Positions 21,901-31,850 of a stretch of 64,000 bases of DNA are shown piece by piece; position 1 is the stretch's first letter, and each line of letters starts with the position of its first letter. Where the stretch lies: contig JAUCEF010000007.1 in assembly GCA_033558025.1 (NCBI GenBank), positions 1,798,001 to 1,862,000 of the forward strand, read 5' to 3'. The translations under genes were made by a program, and so were the position numbers. The notes under the pieces are model-generated. The model did not search any database. It had not been told where the DNA came from and saw nothing but the letters and a program-made list of their open reading frames with translations. The DNA comes from Phytophthora sp. 'mugwort'. Taxonomy: Eukaryota; Oomycota; Peronosporomycetes; Peronosporales; Peronosporaceae.

Positions 21901-22389
21901 GATTCGCCCCTTGCTCTGAGCACGAGGGCATGGCACGAGAGTTGTGCGATGCACTAGGGAGAGAAGCTACCGTACTTGTCGGAAATTCAGCAGAAATGTG
22001 TGGGCGCTCAGACGAAGTCTGCTGTCGGTAAATGGATAGTGAGGCATTATTGGGTACTCCAGACTCATCAATATTCATTTCCACTGGAGCCTCTTCCATG
22101 ACTGCATCTACCGGGTTGGTTGTCTCCATGTCGACATCGATGGCCGACTGAGTCGCCGGAGGAACGTGAACAGGTTCATCGCCGACGTCATCCACAACAA
22201 TCCTCTGAATGCACCCAGGGTCTTCTCCGGACAGCTTAGTGTATCGTGATGGTCCACGCTCATCCAGTCGAACAGTACGAGAGGTGATCAGTCGTTCGTC
22301 CTCTTCATTCCAAACATGGTACGCTTTTGATCCAGGCGCATAGCCGAGATGCCCTGGATCAAAAACGGTGGTGAGCCTTGCTATCCCAT

Positions 22390-23512
22390 TTAGCGACGAG
22401 ACTTCTCGACGTGAACAAATTCACGTGATCCGAAAACGCGCAGGTGCTCCAGGTCAGGTTTGACTTTGAAGATCAGCTCGTATGGAGTGGTATCACCACG
22501 AGCAGTGTTGGGAAGACGATTTATGAAGTACACAGCTGTCATGAGTGCCTCGCCCCACCATACCTTATCCAATTGCTGATAATGCAGCATCGATCTTGCC
22601 ATTTCCACGGTATTTCGGTTCGTTCTTTCTGCGAATCGATTCGGCTGTGGGGTATACGGGGCTGGTGTTTGCCGTTGTGTTCCGTTCTTCGCACAGTAGC
22701 TGACAAATTTTCGACTGGTGTATTATCCACCATTGTCGCTGCGAATTCACTTGACGCGACACAGGGTTTGGTTCTCGAGCAGATCCTTAAATTCTGCGAA
22801 GCGGTCGGGCACGTCGCTCTTTGACTTCATGAGGTACGCACTGACGAAACGGGAGTAGTCGTCGACGAAACACACGACATAGCGCGCACCACCACGGGAT
22901 GCCGGCTTCATAGACCCCATGACATCAGTGTGGATCACTTCCAGAAGCTGTTTCGTCTTCACCTGGCTTCTGCTTTAACGAGATATTGCTTTTACAGTCA
23001 GTTTGCCACGGGAGCATCCGTCGCACGGTTCGTCGTGGGTCTCCATTGGGGGAAACAGTGGTACACCGTTCACTGCTTTGGCAGTGGTTCTCATCCGAGA
23101 AGGGGGTACATGGCCAAGACGAGCATGCCATACATCAACACTCGCACCGGCCGTGCTCGACGCAGCCATCACCGCGGCTGCGCTTGGATTCGCTACTACT
23201 ACCACGTCCCAGATGTAGAGTAGACCTTGCTTCTTCACCCGTGTAACCAACTTGTCGCCGTGCGAAATAACGCACTCATCGACGTCGAATGAAAGCTGAA
23301 CACCTTTAGCTGTCAAAACCGATACTGAAATCAACTTCCGGTTGAAACCAATAATGTAGAGAACATCGATCAAGGAATGCTTCTTCCCACTCGAGCACAA
23401 ACTTTACTGTGCCCTTTCTTGTGACAGGCGGTCGCTCACCATTAGCGACTGTGATCAGCAATGATCCTTTCAGCTTTTCGAAGTGCACGAAGTCGTCTTT
23501 GTCACCCGTCAT
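22390..23512 (-). pseudogene. copia protease C-terminal part and integrase
   Basis: 23512-23306 begins MTGDKDDF just after the protease active-site region (a SSHMTG-type context); the DSG itself is split by a frameshift near 23530. 23400-22975 holds the pre-integrase block with VWHARLGHVPPSRM and CDGCSRGK, a complete HHCC zinc site. 22962-22747 holds the first catalytic Asp (VIHTDVMG) and FVDDYSRF. A shifted frame at ~22740 reads IRSDNGG (second Asp). Another at ~22650-22600 reads NRFAERTNRNTVEMAR with the catalytic Glu. 22608-22390 continues with VWWGEALMTAVYFINRLP. All DDE residues are present but spread over four frames. Confidence 0.85.
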
Positions 23513-23591
23513 GTGAGAAGAGGCTCCGCTATCGAGCAGCCACGACCGTGGTCACTTTCGCCGCGGATAAAAGAAACTCATCCTCGCTACC

Positions 23592-24416
23592 TCAATCATT
23601 GTCATTTGGGCAGTCGATTCGTTTGTGGTCTTGATGTCCACACGAGAAACACTCCGCGAATTCGCCAGAGCCATTACGACTTCCTCGTCCTCCTTGACCA
23701 TCCACGGTTGTCACGTCCACCGCGACCACTGCGACCACCATATCCGCGACCTCCGCGGGCACGTCCTCGGTTGTTGCCTCCACCATGACGACTGCCGCAA
23801 CCTCCATTATGACGACCATAGCCCGATGCTTGAAATGCCGTCTCTCCTTTCTCTCTCTTTTGCAATGTAGTGAATTCTCTGCACAGCATCTTCTTCGCTT
23901 CCAGCAGCGAGCCGTTGCCATGAGCTTCGATAATTTTTACCATGCCGTCAAAATTGAGGCTGACTACCAAGCAGGATGACAATCCGCTCGTCCTCAGCGA
24001 GCGTTTCTCCCACAACGGTTAGCCGTAGGCAGATGTCGTCGAATGCCATCAGGTGGTCAATGAGGCTGTCATCAGCAGACACTCTCGAAGTCATGCAGCT
24101 CCTTTCTCAGTTGAACCCGATTGTACAAATTCTTCTTCACGAAGAACTCGCGAAGGACCCCCTATGCCTGAGCTGCTGAAGTGGCATCACGGACCATGGT
24201 CAGGTAAGTCGGGCCCTGAAGCTTGACTAGCACACCAAATGCATTCATGTCCGTGGCTTTCCATTCGGGGGTGTCTCGCTGCGCGGCTTGCTTGGGCTTG
24301 AGGTCAACGTGACTCAGCAAGTCCTTCCGCGCCAGTGCCGTTCGAGCACCAAACTCCCATAAGAAGTAATTGTCGTCACGGAGGATGCCATTTGGACCTT
24401 GCAACGTAGGGCTCAT
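23592..24416 (-). pseudogene. copia gag with zinc knuckle
   Basis: Starts at 24416, MSPTLQGPNGIL, then DDNYFLWEFGARTALARKDL, the usual copia Gag N-terminus. After frameshifts near 24160 and 24010, 24015-23674 gives the middle region and an Arg/Gly-rich stretch (GRARGGRGYGGRSGRGG). 23650-23600 gives a CCHC knuckle, CFSCGHQDHKRIDC. The start codon lies inside the primer-binding site (see that entry). Confidence 0.8.
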
Positions 24417-24420
24417 AACC
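24409..24420 (-). promoter_or_regulatory. copia primer-binding site overlapping the gag start codon
   Basis: On the element strand the LTR is followed immediately by GGTTATGAGCCC. Its complement GGGCTCATAACC is the anticodon arm of eukaryotic initiator tRNA-Met; the CAT is the anticodon. Priming from a cleaved initiator tRNA is known for Drosophila copia. The ATG in this site is the first codon of the gag frame. Confidence 0.75.
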
Positions 24421-24769
24421 TCTAGGATATTTATTCTTCTTGCGCTTGGTTCTTGAAGCCTTGCTCGGTGAGATGTAAATTGGAAAGTGAGCGATATTCA
24501 TCAGATTGACAAAGTCCTGGTTCACAACTTCTTCCTACTGTACTCTCCTAGTGCTCTTCTTCAACTTGCGCTACATCCAGCCGCATCTATCTCTATATAC
24601 ACATGTACAGGTAAGTTCAACCCTCAATACCAGATAAGATCAAGCTTGGAATCTAGCTGCTGCCTCCAAGCCACTAGCAAGCAGCTGAGCTGCAATCAGC
24701 TGACTGAGTAACATCCGAACGTCGGATGATGCAACCGGCGAATCGCTGGTGTTGGTGCAGCTGCCAACA
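24421..24769 (-). repeat. copia 5' LTR (~349 bp)
   Basis: Element-strand start TGTTGGCAGC at 24769 and end CCTAGA at 24421. It contains 33 bp (CACATGTACAGGTAAG region) missing from the 3' LTR. Confidence 0.9.
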
Positions 24770-25711
24770 CTTCGATGCCTACAGGTTGGAGAAGCTGCTG
24801 CTACTCGCACTGCCACTCCAGTGATGACGCAGCAAGCGTCTAAAGCTCCGTGTTGTCCGACAGTAGCAGCGAGGAGAGCTAAAATGCAATATTGTCCAGG
24901 CAGAAGACATAATACACTGAATCCATGACAAACACATGCTTTTTACGAAAGTTGCGTACCTGCAGCCGTAGGGGTAGATAGGCATACACACCATGCAGCA
25001 CTATTTGCCACGTTTTAGCGCGGTCCGCCTCCTGGCGGCCAAAGAATCGCCGCTCCACCACTGCGCCTGGTCACTTGAAGGTTGGTGTGTTGGAAAGTGG
25101 GCATTGTATCAGTACAGCATTAGCTCGTTTAAGTTGTGTATTTCAATGTTTTTGAACAGATGTCGAAAGACCTACCCCATTTGCATTTTGGGTAACGCCT
25201 CTGACAGGGGGAATACATCATCTAGCTTCATCGCGTGGCTGAACGCCAGCCCAACTGTTTGCATGTTCCTCGACAAGCTTTTCGAAAGCGTTGGGCTCCT
25301 TCAGGTGCCGACCGCTTTCCTAGCTCGAGCTGAGGTCGTAATTTTCAATGGAGACGAGTATGTGCAATACGACTGTTTCCCTAAGTACGATATTTAATAT
25401 AGAACTTTGTATGTGGCTCATAAAAGGTGTATGGTATTATAATTCTGTCGCTTTTGCCGATACCGGTAATTTGTATGCTGAACCTGTCAAAGGCGCTGAA
25501 ATCGCAGACGATAAAACATGTACCCTCTTGCTATGCATAATAATATACAGTACGTCTTCATCCGTGTATAGTACTGTAGGTTGACCAATGTTCAGAACTT
25601 GGTTAAGATCGTTGTCAGGTTGAAAATAAAGACAACTCCACACACAGCCAACGCGACGCAAAATTATTGTATGGTTGGTCTCCCCCATCTATCAGCGAAC
25701 GTCTCTATCAA
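24770..25711. other. No gene assigned; possible broken coding relic
   Basis: Short open frames occur on both strands (24993-25397 plus, 25061-24879 minus). The plus frame has a stretch FLDKLFESVGLLQVPTAFLA that looks protein-like, but I recognise no family. The copia insertion at 24769 may have cut something here. The last part is the 3' flank of the WD40 gene. Confidence 0.3.
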
Positions 25712-27156
25712 CTACAAGTCTGAAAAGAACTGTTCGCTGGCCGTAGGAAACGCCTTTCGACCTCCAATGGAGCCGCCCATGTCCGAACCATCACTGTCGC
25801 TATCACTGTCGCTATGGGCGTCCTGCATCTCGGTGTCCATGGGCACACCGACCGGGGCCTTCTCCTCGTCTTCATCCGCCTCGTCCTCTCCGTCATCCTC
25901 CTCGAAAAGGTATCCCACATCCCAGAAGTGCACCTTATTGGTGTGCGAAACGCTACCAATAATCTTCTTGTCGTGAGAGAACTTAAGGCTTTCCACAGGG
26001 AAGTCTTCGTGATCACCAATCAGTCCCAGCAGCTTGTTCGGGTGCAGCTGCACCACGCTGTGTGCCGCAAGAGTGATGTCAGCCCCTGCTCGAAAAAAAA
26101 AAAACAAGACCGCCAACAAACGTACCGAACTATGCCATCACTTGATCCCGTCAGCACGGTGTCCTCGTCCACCTTCAGTAGGGCTTCGACAGAGTCCGGG
26201 TGTCCGGGAAAGCGGTCCGACATGTCTCCCCAAGTGCCCCAGCTGAAAATCACCAGCACGCCATCCTGCGAGCCACAAACAATCTTCTGGCCGTTCTTGA
26301 TCACTGCAACGGAGAGTAGTTCATCGTCCAGCTCATCACTCTTGCCTGCCAGCACGTTCTTTCGCAGATCGTAGGCCGACAGTCGACCATCGCCGCTCGT
26401 CGCCAGCAAGTGGTCCTGAGCCGGGTTCGTCGCAAAGCCAGAAACGTAGTCCTGCAAAACAATAAGCCTTCGGTTAATAACATAAAGATCATCACCAATC
26501 AACACATGAGCAACAACGCACCGTGTGCTCCTTAAACTCAGCGAGACAGCGGTGCTGCCGCGTGTCCCAGATCTTGATGCAGCCTTGGTCGTCGCCGCTG
26601 GCAAATACATTCGCAGACAGCTCGTGAAGGCGGTTCACCGGGTGGCTGTAGGTAGCGCCACAAACCTCATTAGCTTTTCTACTCGCATTCTAGCTCCTCG
26701 TGCCTCTCGTCCTTACTCGTGCGCGTGCATCTCCGCCCATGTTGGATTTCCGAGCGTGTCAAATGCGCGGATCGACTTGTCCGCTGACGCTGTGTAGAGA
26801 GCTGTAAACCACATCAATCAATCGTCAACAACAATGCCAACCCAATCAACCCAAAGTGTCAGCTACTGTTGCGTACTTTGTCCATCGGGGGCAAAGAGCA
26901 GCGCTCTAACGGCCTCCTGGTGGTTCTTCAGCTCCAACACCTTCGTGTTCGCCTCCTCTGAGTACTTATACCTGCAAAACACAGCACCAGAGCGTCAGCA
27001 TCTCATTTGGCTTCTGTGTGTCTGCTTTTCTTACACTTGAACGATGCCATCGATGGAGCCGACAGCCACGATGTCGGCCAGCGGGTGGAAGTCGATGTCA
27101 AACACCTGGCTATCGCAGTAGATTTCGTCGGGCGTGTGGTCGTCCAGGTCTCCCAT
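25712..27156 (-). CDS. WD40 protein, WDR55/Jip5-like, 6 exons
   Basis: Exons are 27156-27035, 26971-26877, 26801-26717, 26645-26522, 26451-26126 and 26057-25712. All introns are short GT-AG (~63-75 bp), and the joined frame encodes 365 aa. It opens MGDLDDHTPDEIYCDSQVFD, then WD repeats: DIDFHPLADIVAVGSIDG, AVRALLFAPDGQ...SADKSI, VFASGDDQGCIKIWD, LLATSGDGRLSAYD, IVCGSQDGVLVIFSWG, TVLTGSSDGIVR and IGSVSHTNKVHFWD. The C-terminus is acidic and Ser/Asp-rich. The GVLVIFSWGTWGDMSDRFPGH block and the DGIVR-VVQLHP-NKLLG junction match WDR55, a nucleolar factor in rRNA processing. The last acceptor must be the CACACAG at 26064-26058; the nearer GCAG would give a stop. Confidence 0.85.
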
Positions 27157-27391
27157 GGTACTTCCGGTCTCAGCCTGCTTCACTTCGGCGTGCGTAGCTT
27201 TTGACTGGCTGGAAGCGATTTTGAGACTATTTCGTTACCCAGGACAATAAATACACCAATAGAAAGCGAATTTAGGAAAGAGAAAAGCGCAAAGTTTGCG
27301 TTAAATATGAAAATGGGGCGTCTAGATAGGGGAAGCTGGCTACGTCTCGGTTGAAGAGGCAGCTCGCCGCTTAATAAGTCCCGGAAGTCGT

Positions 27392-28948
27392 TTATAGGTA
27401 ATCGGAGAACATCAGGTGCTCGTCAACGTGCGACACGACTGGGTTTCTCTGGTTGGCCAACTCGCGCGAAATGGATGCAAACTTCGCCTTAATGCGCTGC
27501 TTGGGCACCTCGAAGCGCTTCCGATTGCGAGCGATCTTGGCGCGATTCACTTCCACAATGATGCCCTGCGGGAAATACGGTAGGTTCGAAGAACCCTGCA
27601 CCGGCGCGGCGGCTGAATCAGCAAGCATGCTGTGGTTACAGCTACCGTCCGCGATCACCATACTGCCAGAGCGTCCGTTGCGCACCAACCAGTCCATTTC
27701 CGGTGCCGGAATCTTGTGCAGAGCCTTACGACCCGAGGCTTTCTCCTTCAACGTATCCATGAGCACAGTCAAGTTCACGCGGAACTCGCGCAGCAGCAGC
27801 TCGGGCGCAGGAACGTACTTGGATCGGTTATCACGCTTGAGGTTCGAGTGACCGCCCTTACCGATAACCTTTACCAGCTTGTCCAGCTGTGCCATGCCAG
27901 CATCGCCAAGATCCACGCGGTTGCGGTGGTGGCGGCGCTGCTGACGCTCCTTCGCGCTGATCTTAACCGCCCCAACAAACTCCTCATTGAAAAAGTCGAA
28001 CATGATGCTCGCCGTCTGCTTGGGGTTGCCCACAGCGAGCGTCTCGACGATCTCGGCCGACTGCTTCGTACAGGGGAGCAAAAATTTCTCCAGCACAGCG
28101 CATAGTTCTCGCTCATAGTGGAGCTGACCTGGCGTGATGGTGCCGGTCGCACGGCGCTTCAAGACCGCCAACACGGGGCCAGCGTTTCCAATGACACTCG
28201 AAACGACACTAAACTTGCTAGAAGCAATTTTTCTATCCTCTATGGACGCGCGACGCACACTCTCCAAGACGACCTTCTCTCCGAAAAGACTGGCCAACGA
28301 CGTCTCCCAAAGCAGACGCTGCAGACTGGTGAGGTTATACCGGTCCAGGATCCTCCTTGCATGGAAGAACCAGTAGTCCCTCGAGGGCGAGCCAACATTC
28401 CGGATCTCCTCCAGCGCACTGGGCGACCTGCTGTTGTCGTCCTTCTCGTCCTGCGCTTCCCGCCAGGCGTAGAAGCTACGCCACTTTTCGGAGGAAAAAT
28501 CAAAGCTCTGCGCAAACTTAGAGACTGTCCGGAAGGCGTAGCCACTGATGGCCACGCGACCGGCGTAGAAAAGCTTTACCATGTCGGAGCTGGAGGCCTT
28601 GCCGGAGTAGATCCAGAGGAAGTCATCCATAGAGATGGTCACCTCGCATGTGGGGCGCACATCGCGCGGATTCGCGTTCTTGCGCGTGGCCACCTGTCGC
28701 TCGTCGCTGATCTCCACGGCGTACGTGGTTTTGACCTCGGCGTCGCCCACGTCCTTGAACTTGAATAGGATCGTGCCTCCGAAGCTCGTGCTGGGCTTGA
28801 CGCTGAACTTAAGGAACTCCATGACCTCGTCGATTTCGCGCTCCTTCTGCGGCTCCATCGCCGCAGCTTCAACACCTGTTGAAGCCGCCACGCGTACCGT
28901 TTCGTCCACGACACAGTCCTGATCATTGATCGCCATGTCGGTCGACAT
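27392..28948 (-). CDS. SCP2 sterol-binding domain protein with unknown C-terminal region
   Basis: Single-exon ORF of 518 codons; the start is at 28948 or at the in-frame ATG 12 bp later. Residues ~40-150 look like an SCP2 lipid-transfer fold: GGTILFKFKDV, then CEVTISMDDFLWIYSGKASS and KLFYAGRVAISGY. That last pair is the hallmark I/V-x-x-x-D-F-x-x-hydrophobic plus L-F-x-x-G-x-hydrophobic signature. Residues ~160-518 are largely helical and unfamiliar, with a conserved-looking YWFFHARRILDRYNL block and a Lys/Arg-rich C-terminus (ARNRKRFEVPKQRIKAKF). No peroxisomal PTS1 is present: it ends MFSDYL. I infer binding or transfer of a lipid; nothing shows which one. The 5' end is divergent from a membrane-protein gene. 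Confidence 0.75.
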   Translation of the reverse strand: MSTDMAINDQDCVVDETVRVAASTGVEAAAMEPQKEREIDEVMEFLKFSVKPSTSFGGTILFKFKDVGDAEVKTTYAVEISDERQVATRKNANPRDVRPTCEVTISMDDFLWIYSGKASSSDMVKLFYAGRVAISGYAFRTVSKFAQSFDFSSEKWRSFYAWREAQDEKDDNSRSPSALEEIRNVGSPSRDYWFFHARRILDRYNLTSLQRLLWETSLASLFGEKVVLESVRRASIEDRKIASSKFSVVSSVIGNAGPVLAVLKRRATGTITPGQLHYERELCAVLEKFLLPCTKQSAEIVETLAVGNPKQTASIMFDFFNEEFVGAVKISAKERQQRRHHRNRVDLGDAGMAQLDKLVKVIGKGGHSNLKRDNRSKYVPAPELLLREFRVNLTVLMDTLKEKASGRKALHKIPAPEMDWLVRNGRSGSMVIADGSCNHSMLADSAAAPVQGSSNLPYFPQGIIVEVNRAKIARNRKRFEVPKQRIKAKFASISRELANQRNPVVSHVDEHLMFSDYL

Positions 28949-29523
28949 ATGTACCGCCTATTGGAATAAATGAAGGCTCACTTCTTGTGGTCAACGAGGG
29001 CTAAGCAACAATAGGATGCCTGCTGTATTGCGGCTGCTCCCCACCCAACATTTTGCCAAGGTTAAATATCTCGTCCTAGGGCTGGGGGCATAATGTGATT
29101 GGGTACTGCCATGAGGTTTTATGTGCGGCACGCATGTTGCAAGTTGCGCATACCGCAGTTGGTCTGGACTTGAAAACTGTATATGCACAGCTATTGTTGC
29201 CAACCCCTACTTTTTGCTCGTTCGGAGTCTTAAGCCGAAGAGCTATTGCTGCTGCCAATGGACATCGACCGGGTCAGATTCGTTCAGTCCAGGGGTCAAG
29301 GCAGAAGCTGAAGTTCGAACTAACGTCCGGATACCTTGTCATCCGGATACAGAAGCTGGCAGTGTACGGTACAGTGTACCGCCATCCGGTTAACTTCAAT
29401 GTTCACCCACTAGCCTAGCCGCGTCCCAGGTTCCAGCGTGTCCAGTGCTATTAGGCGTGGGACTCGCATTTATTGGTTTATCTGTCTTGCTTAGCAGTTT
29501 GAAAGATACTGTCAACATCGACA
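28949..29523. promoter_or_regulatory. Divergent intergenic region (SCP2 gene and TM gene)
   Basis: 575 bp between two start codons on opposite strands. A short palindrome, CGGTACAGTGTACCG, lies near 29368-29383. No promoter motif is certain. Confidence 0.4.
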
Positions 29524-30390
29524 ATGAAAAGTCCAGCCACCGACGTGATCTACCACCGGTACCCGAGCAAAAACCTCGACGCGGTCGAGAAGGCCGTGCC
29601 CGTCGCAGTCGCAGTGGATGGCGCCGATACGGATGATGAGGACGACGAGGTCAGCTCTCGTCTGAATTGTTCTCCGCCTTTGGCACCGTCTCCGCCAGGC
29701 CGCTTCCTGTCGTTCTGTTCTCGACTTGGACGGCTGCTCACATTCCACACACTCAACGGATTTCTTGGCCTTGGTGGTGCTGTTCTCGTACTGGTGCTCG
29801 TTCCGCTGAGCGTGGGGCTGATCCCGCTGTTTGGCGTGGGTATCTCGCTCTTCCAGCTGTCCGCTGGTGTCGTGGAGGTGCTGGCGAGGGCTGACATCCG
29901 CCTCGCGAATATGCTGTTGAGGCAAGAGCCCAAACTACGCAAGGCGTTTGGAATTCAAGGTGGATTATCTACTAACAACGGCTGCACAAACTGCTGCCAG
30001 CGCCTCTTCTTCCTCTCGCCGAAAATGATACTAGTGATGCTCTACTTCGCGACAGTTAAGCTGGTGGTGGGTGTTCTGAGCATCATTGCCGTTTGGTGGG
30101 GATTTGTACTCCCAGTCGAGGCACTTACGAGCGGCGGCCATGCAGATGCAATCGGGTTGGTGAACTACCACAACCAACCTGAGGCCTATGTTGTCGTCGT
30201 TCTATGCGGCTGGGCGCTCGGAGTGTTCTGCGTTGTGTTTGTTCCTAATCCATCCGTTCGTCTGACGACGTGGGCTTGCGCGGAGCAGGAAGATTTTGAC
30301 GAAACTCCCACTCGAGGATCTCCCCATGATTCGTGCCACGACCTGAAAAATATTCAAACGTCAAAGAGGGAAGCGAATGCATTCGTGTAA
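29524..30390 (+). CDS. Four-TM membrane protein, first of a tandem pair
   Basis: Single-exon ORF of 288 aa. An acidic N-terminus (DGADTDDEDDE) is followed by two hydrophobic hairpins: residues ~80-125 (GFLGLGGAVLVLVLVPLSVG) and ~165-200 (MILVMLYFATVKLVVGVLSI), plus ~225-245 (AYVVVVLCGWALGVFCVVFV). A short conserved TTWAC motif follows. The lengths and hairpin spacing recall bacterial putative-sensor domains (PF13796), but that is only a resemblance. The protein is most similar to the downstream pseudogene copy: FHT-x-N-GxLGLGG, TRLDAKLA/ADIRLANM and LTTWAC/LTAWACC are shared. No signal peptide; function unknown. Confidence 0.7.
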   Translation: MKSPATDVIYHRYPSKNLDAVEKAVPVAVAVDGADTDDEDDEVSSRLNCSPPLAPSPPGRFLSFCSRLGRLLTFHTLNGFLGLGGAVLVLVLVPLSVGLIPLFGVGISLFQLSAGVVEVLARADIRLANMLLRQEPKLRKAFGIQGGLSTNNGCTNCCQRLFFLSPKMILVMLYFATVKLVVGVLSIIAVWWGFVLPVEALTSGGHADAIGLVNYHNQPEAYVVVVLCGWALGVFCVVFVPNPSVRLTTWACAEQEDFDETPTRGSPHDSCHDLKNIQTSKREANAFV

Positions 30391-30585
30391 TCTGGGGACC
30401 TTTAATAAATATATGTACGATGGAATGTCCACTTCTCGAGTTATCAATTTTAATAGCCGTGTGACTTACAATGTGGATACACGACTTCATGTTTTCAGAA
30501 AGAAGCGCCGATTGTCCATCGGCAAGCAATCCGGTTACGGCTTTATCAGTCAGTTAAGAAATACCCCAGTGACACCTAGCTCCCG

Positions 30586-31310
30586 ATGTCAATCCCGGTG
30601 GTAGTGCTAAGGCAAGAAGAGGCTCGGACAACCGCAACAGTCAATTTCCAGTCACTGGGACCAGAAGATGTTACTATGAACGCTCAAGCTTGCAACTGCC
30701 GGCCCACTGCGCGAAAATTATGCGAGCTGCTCGAGTTCCATACGTATAACGCGGCGTTGGGTCTTGGTGGTGGCATTTTAACGTGGATACTGCTCGCTTT
30801 GAGTGCAGTTCTCCTCCTTTTCTTTGGTCTTGGGCTCGTGGTATTTCGATTCATGCTGGTAGTTTTGGCACATCTCACACGTCTCGATGCAAAGTTGGCC
30901 AGACAACAGTGTCCGCACAACCTGATGCAAAACACTTTCCAAGAAACTCAAGATCATGTACAAACGCTGAACTGCTCCATTTCGACCAGCCATATTCCCT
31001 CGAAAATGTATCGCATCGTGTTTTACTTCGCTCTACCGAAGTTCTGGTCGGCGCGCTGAGTGGTGGTGCGGCAGCTTGGACCGTCGAGCAACCGTTACTA
31101 GCCATAGTCAGCGCTGGATACAACGACGTCCTTGGAATTACGATTTTTAAGAACAACCCCGGCCTCTACGCGGCTATTCTAATCGGTTGCTTGATCACTG
31201 GGGCAATCTCCTGTGTGCTAGTGCCGAAAGTTTCAGTTCCATTGACTGCATGGGCGTGCTGTGACTTTGATAACGATGAGGAAGCAGAACCGTATCGGAG
31301 CGAACAATAA
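30586..31310 (+). pseudogene. Second copy of the four-TM protein, frameshifted
   Basis: 30586-31059 reads LCELLEFHTYNAALGLGGGI, LTRLDAKLARQQCP and YRIVFYFALPK, then runs out of homology and stops. The homologous remainder (VLVGALSGGAAAWTV, then SCVLVPKVSVPLTAWACC) continues in another frame to 31310. The break lies at ~31040-31050 and is explained by loss of one base relative to the upstream paralog. A translation start could be 30586 or 30676. It is either a decayed tandem duplicate or a real gene with a sequencing or assembly error at this point. Confidence 0.7.
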
Positions 31311-31850
31311 AAACAAACAACCGATCAAACCCAACAGAAAGGGGATAGTGTTTTCGAGCCAGAGGCAACCCAGTGTAGGTGGAACAGTTGTGGTGTTTGC
31401 CCCTGTACATCGGAATTTTTTTTTTATGGTCGCATCATCGATATGCTACGGTTTCTCTTTAGCCTCAAGTCTATTTTCTTATCGAAGCTCTAGTCAATAC
31501 TCTGAACTGGCACAGGAAATTTGTTAAAATTTGTGGATTGTAGCAAAGCGAATGCTCTTTCGAGTTGCAACATTTCACCTAACGAGCTGTATATAAAGAG
31601 TAACGTGTCACCTGGTCGCAATCACTTTCTTTGGCACCAAGAGCAGCGATGATAATCGCGTTCGTTAATGTAGATGATCCCCTCAAGAGAGATTCGCCAT
31701 TTTCCCTGCCCCCGTCTTACCCTTGCCTGGTGCTTTTTGAGACTGGGGGTAAGGAATTTCGTGGACAGATTTCGCGCAATCTTTGTCGTAGCCTTACCAT
31801 GGGAGACTGATTAGTTTGTCACTGTATTACACTGTACTACTACTACATGA
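31311..31850. other. No gene recognised
   Basis: 3' flank of the tandem pair and 5' flank of the Harbinger transposase. A T-run lies at ~31417-31426. I looked here for the left Harbinger terminal repeat and did not find a convincing one. Confidence 0.35.

Larger units (their letters stand above)
19775..24769 (-). mobile_element. Full-length Ty1/copia retrotransposon, inactive
   Basis: About 5.0 kb with an LTR at each end and the copia order gag, protease, integrase, reverse transcriptase, RNase H read on the minus strand. The 5' LTR is at the high-coordinate end. The primer-binding site is at 24409-24420 and a purine-rich GAGGAGGAGA tract precedes the 3' LTR near 20091-20102. The LTRs show roughly 15 substitutions over ~275 aligned bases plus a 33-bp indel, so insertion was not recent. 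The flanks show no matching 5-bp target duplication (CGAAG and CAGAG on the element strand). Every pol domain carries frameshifts or stops. Confidence 0.9.

Noticed and set aside
26086..26091. Nearer splice acceptor GCAG in the WDR55-like gene
   Set aside because: Joining there gives an immediate TGA; the acceptor at 26058 restores the WD40 reading.
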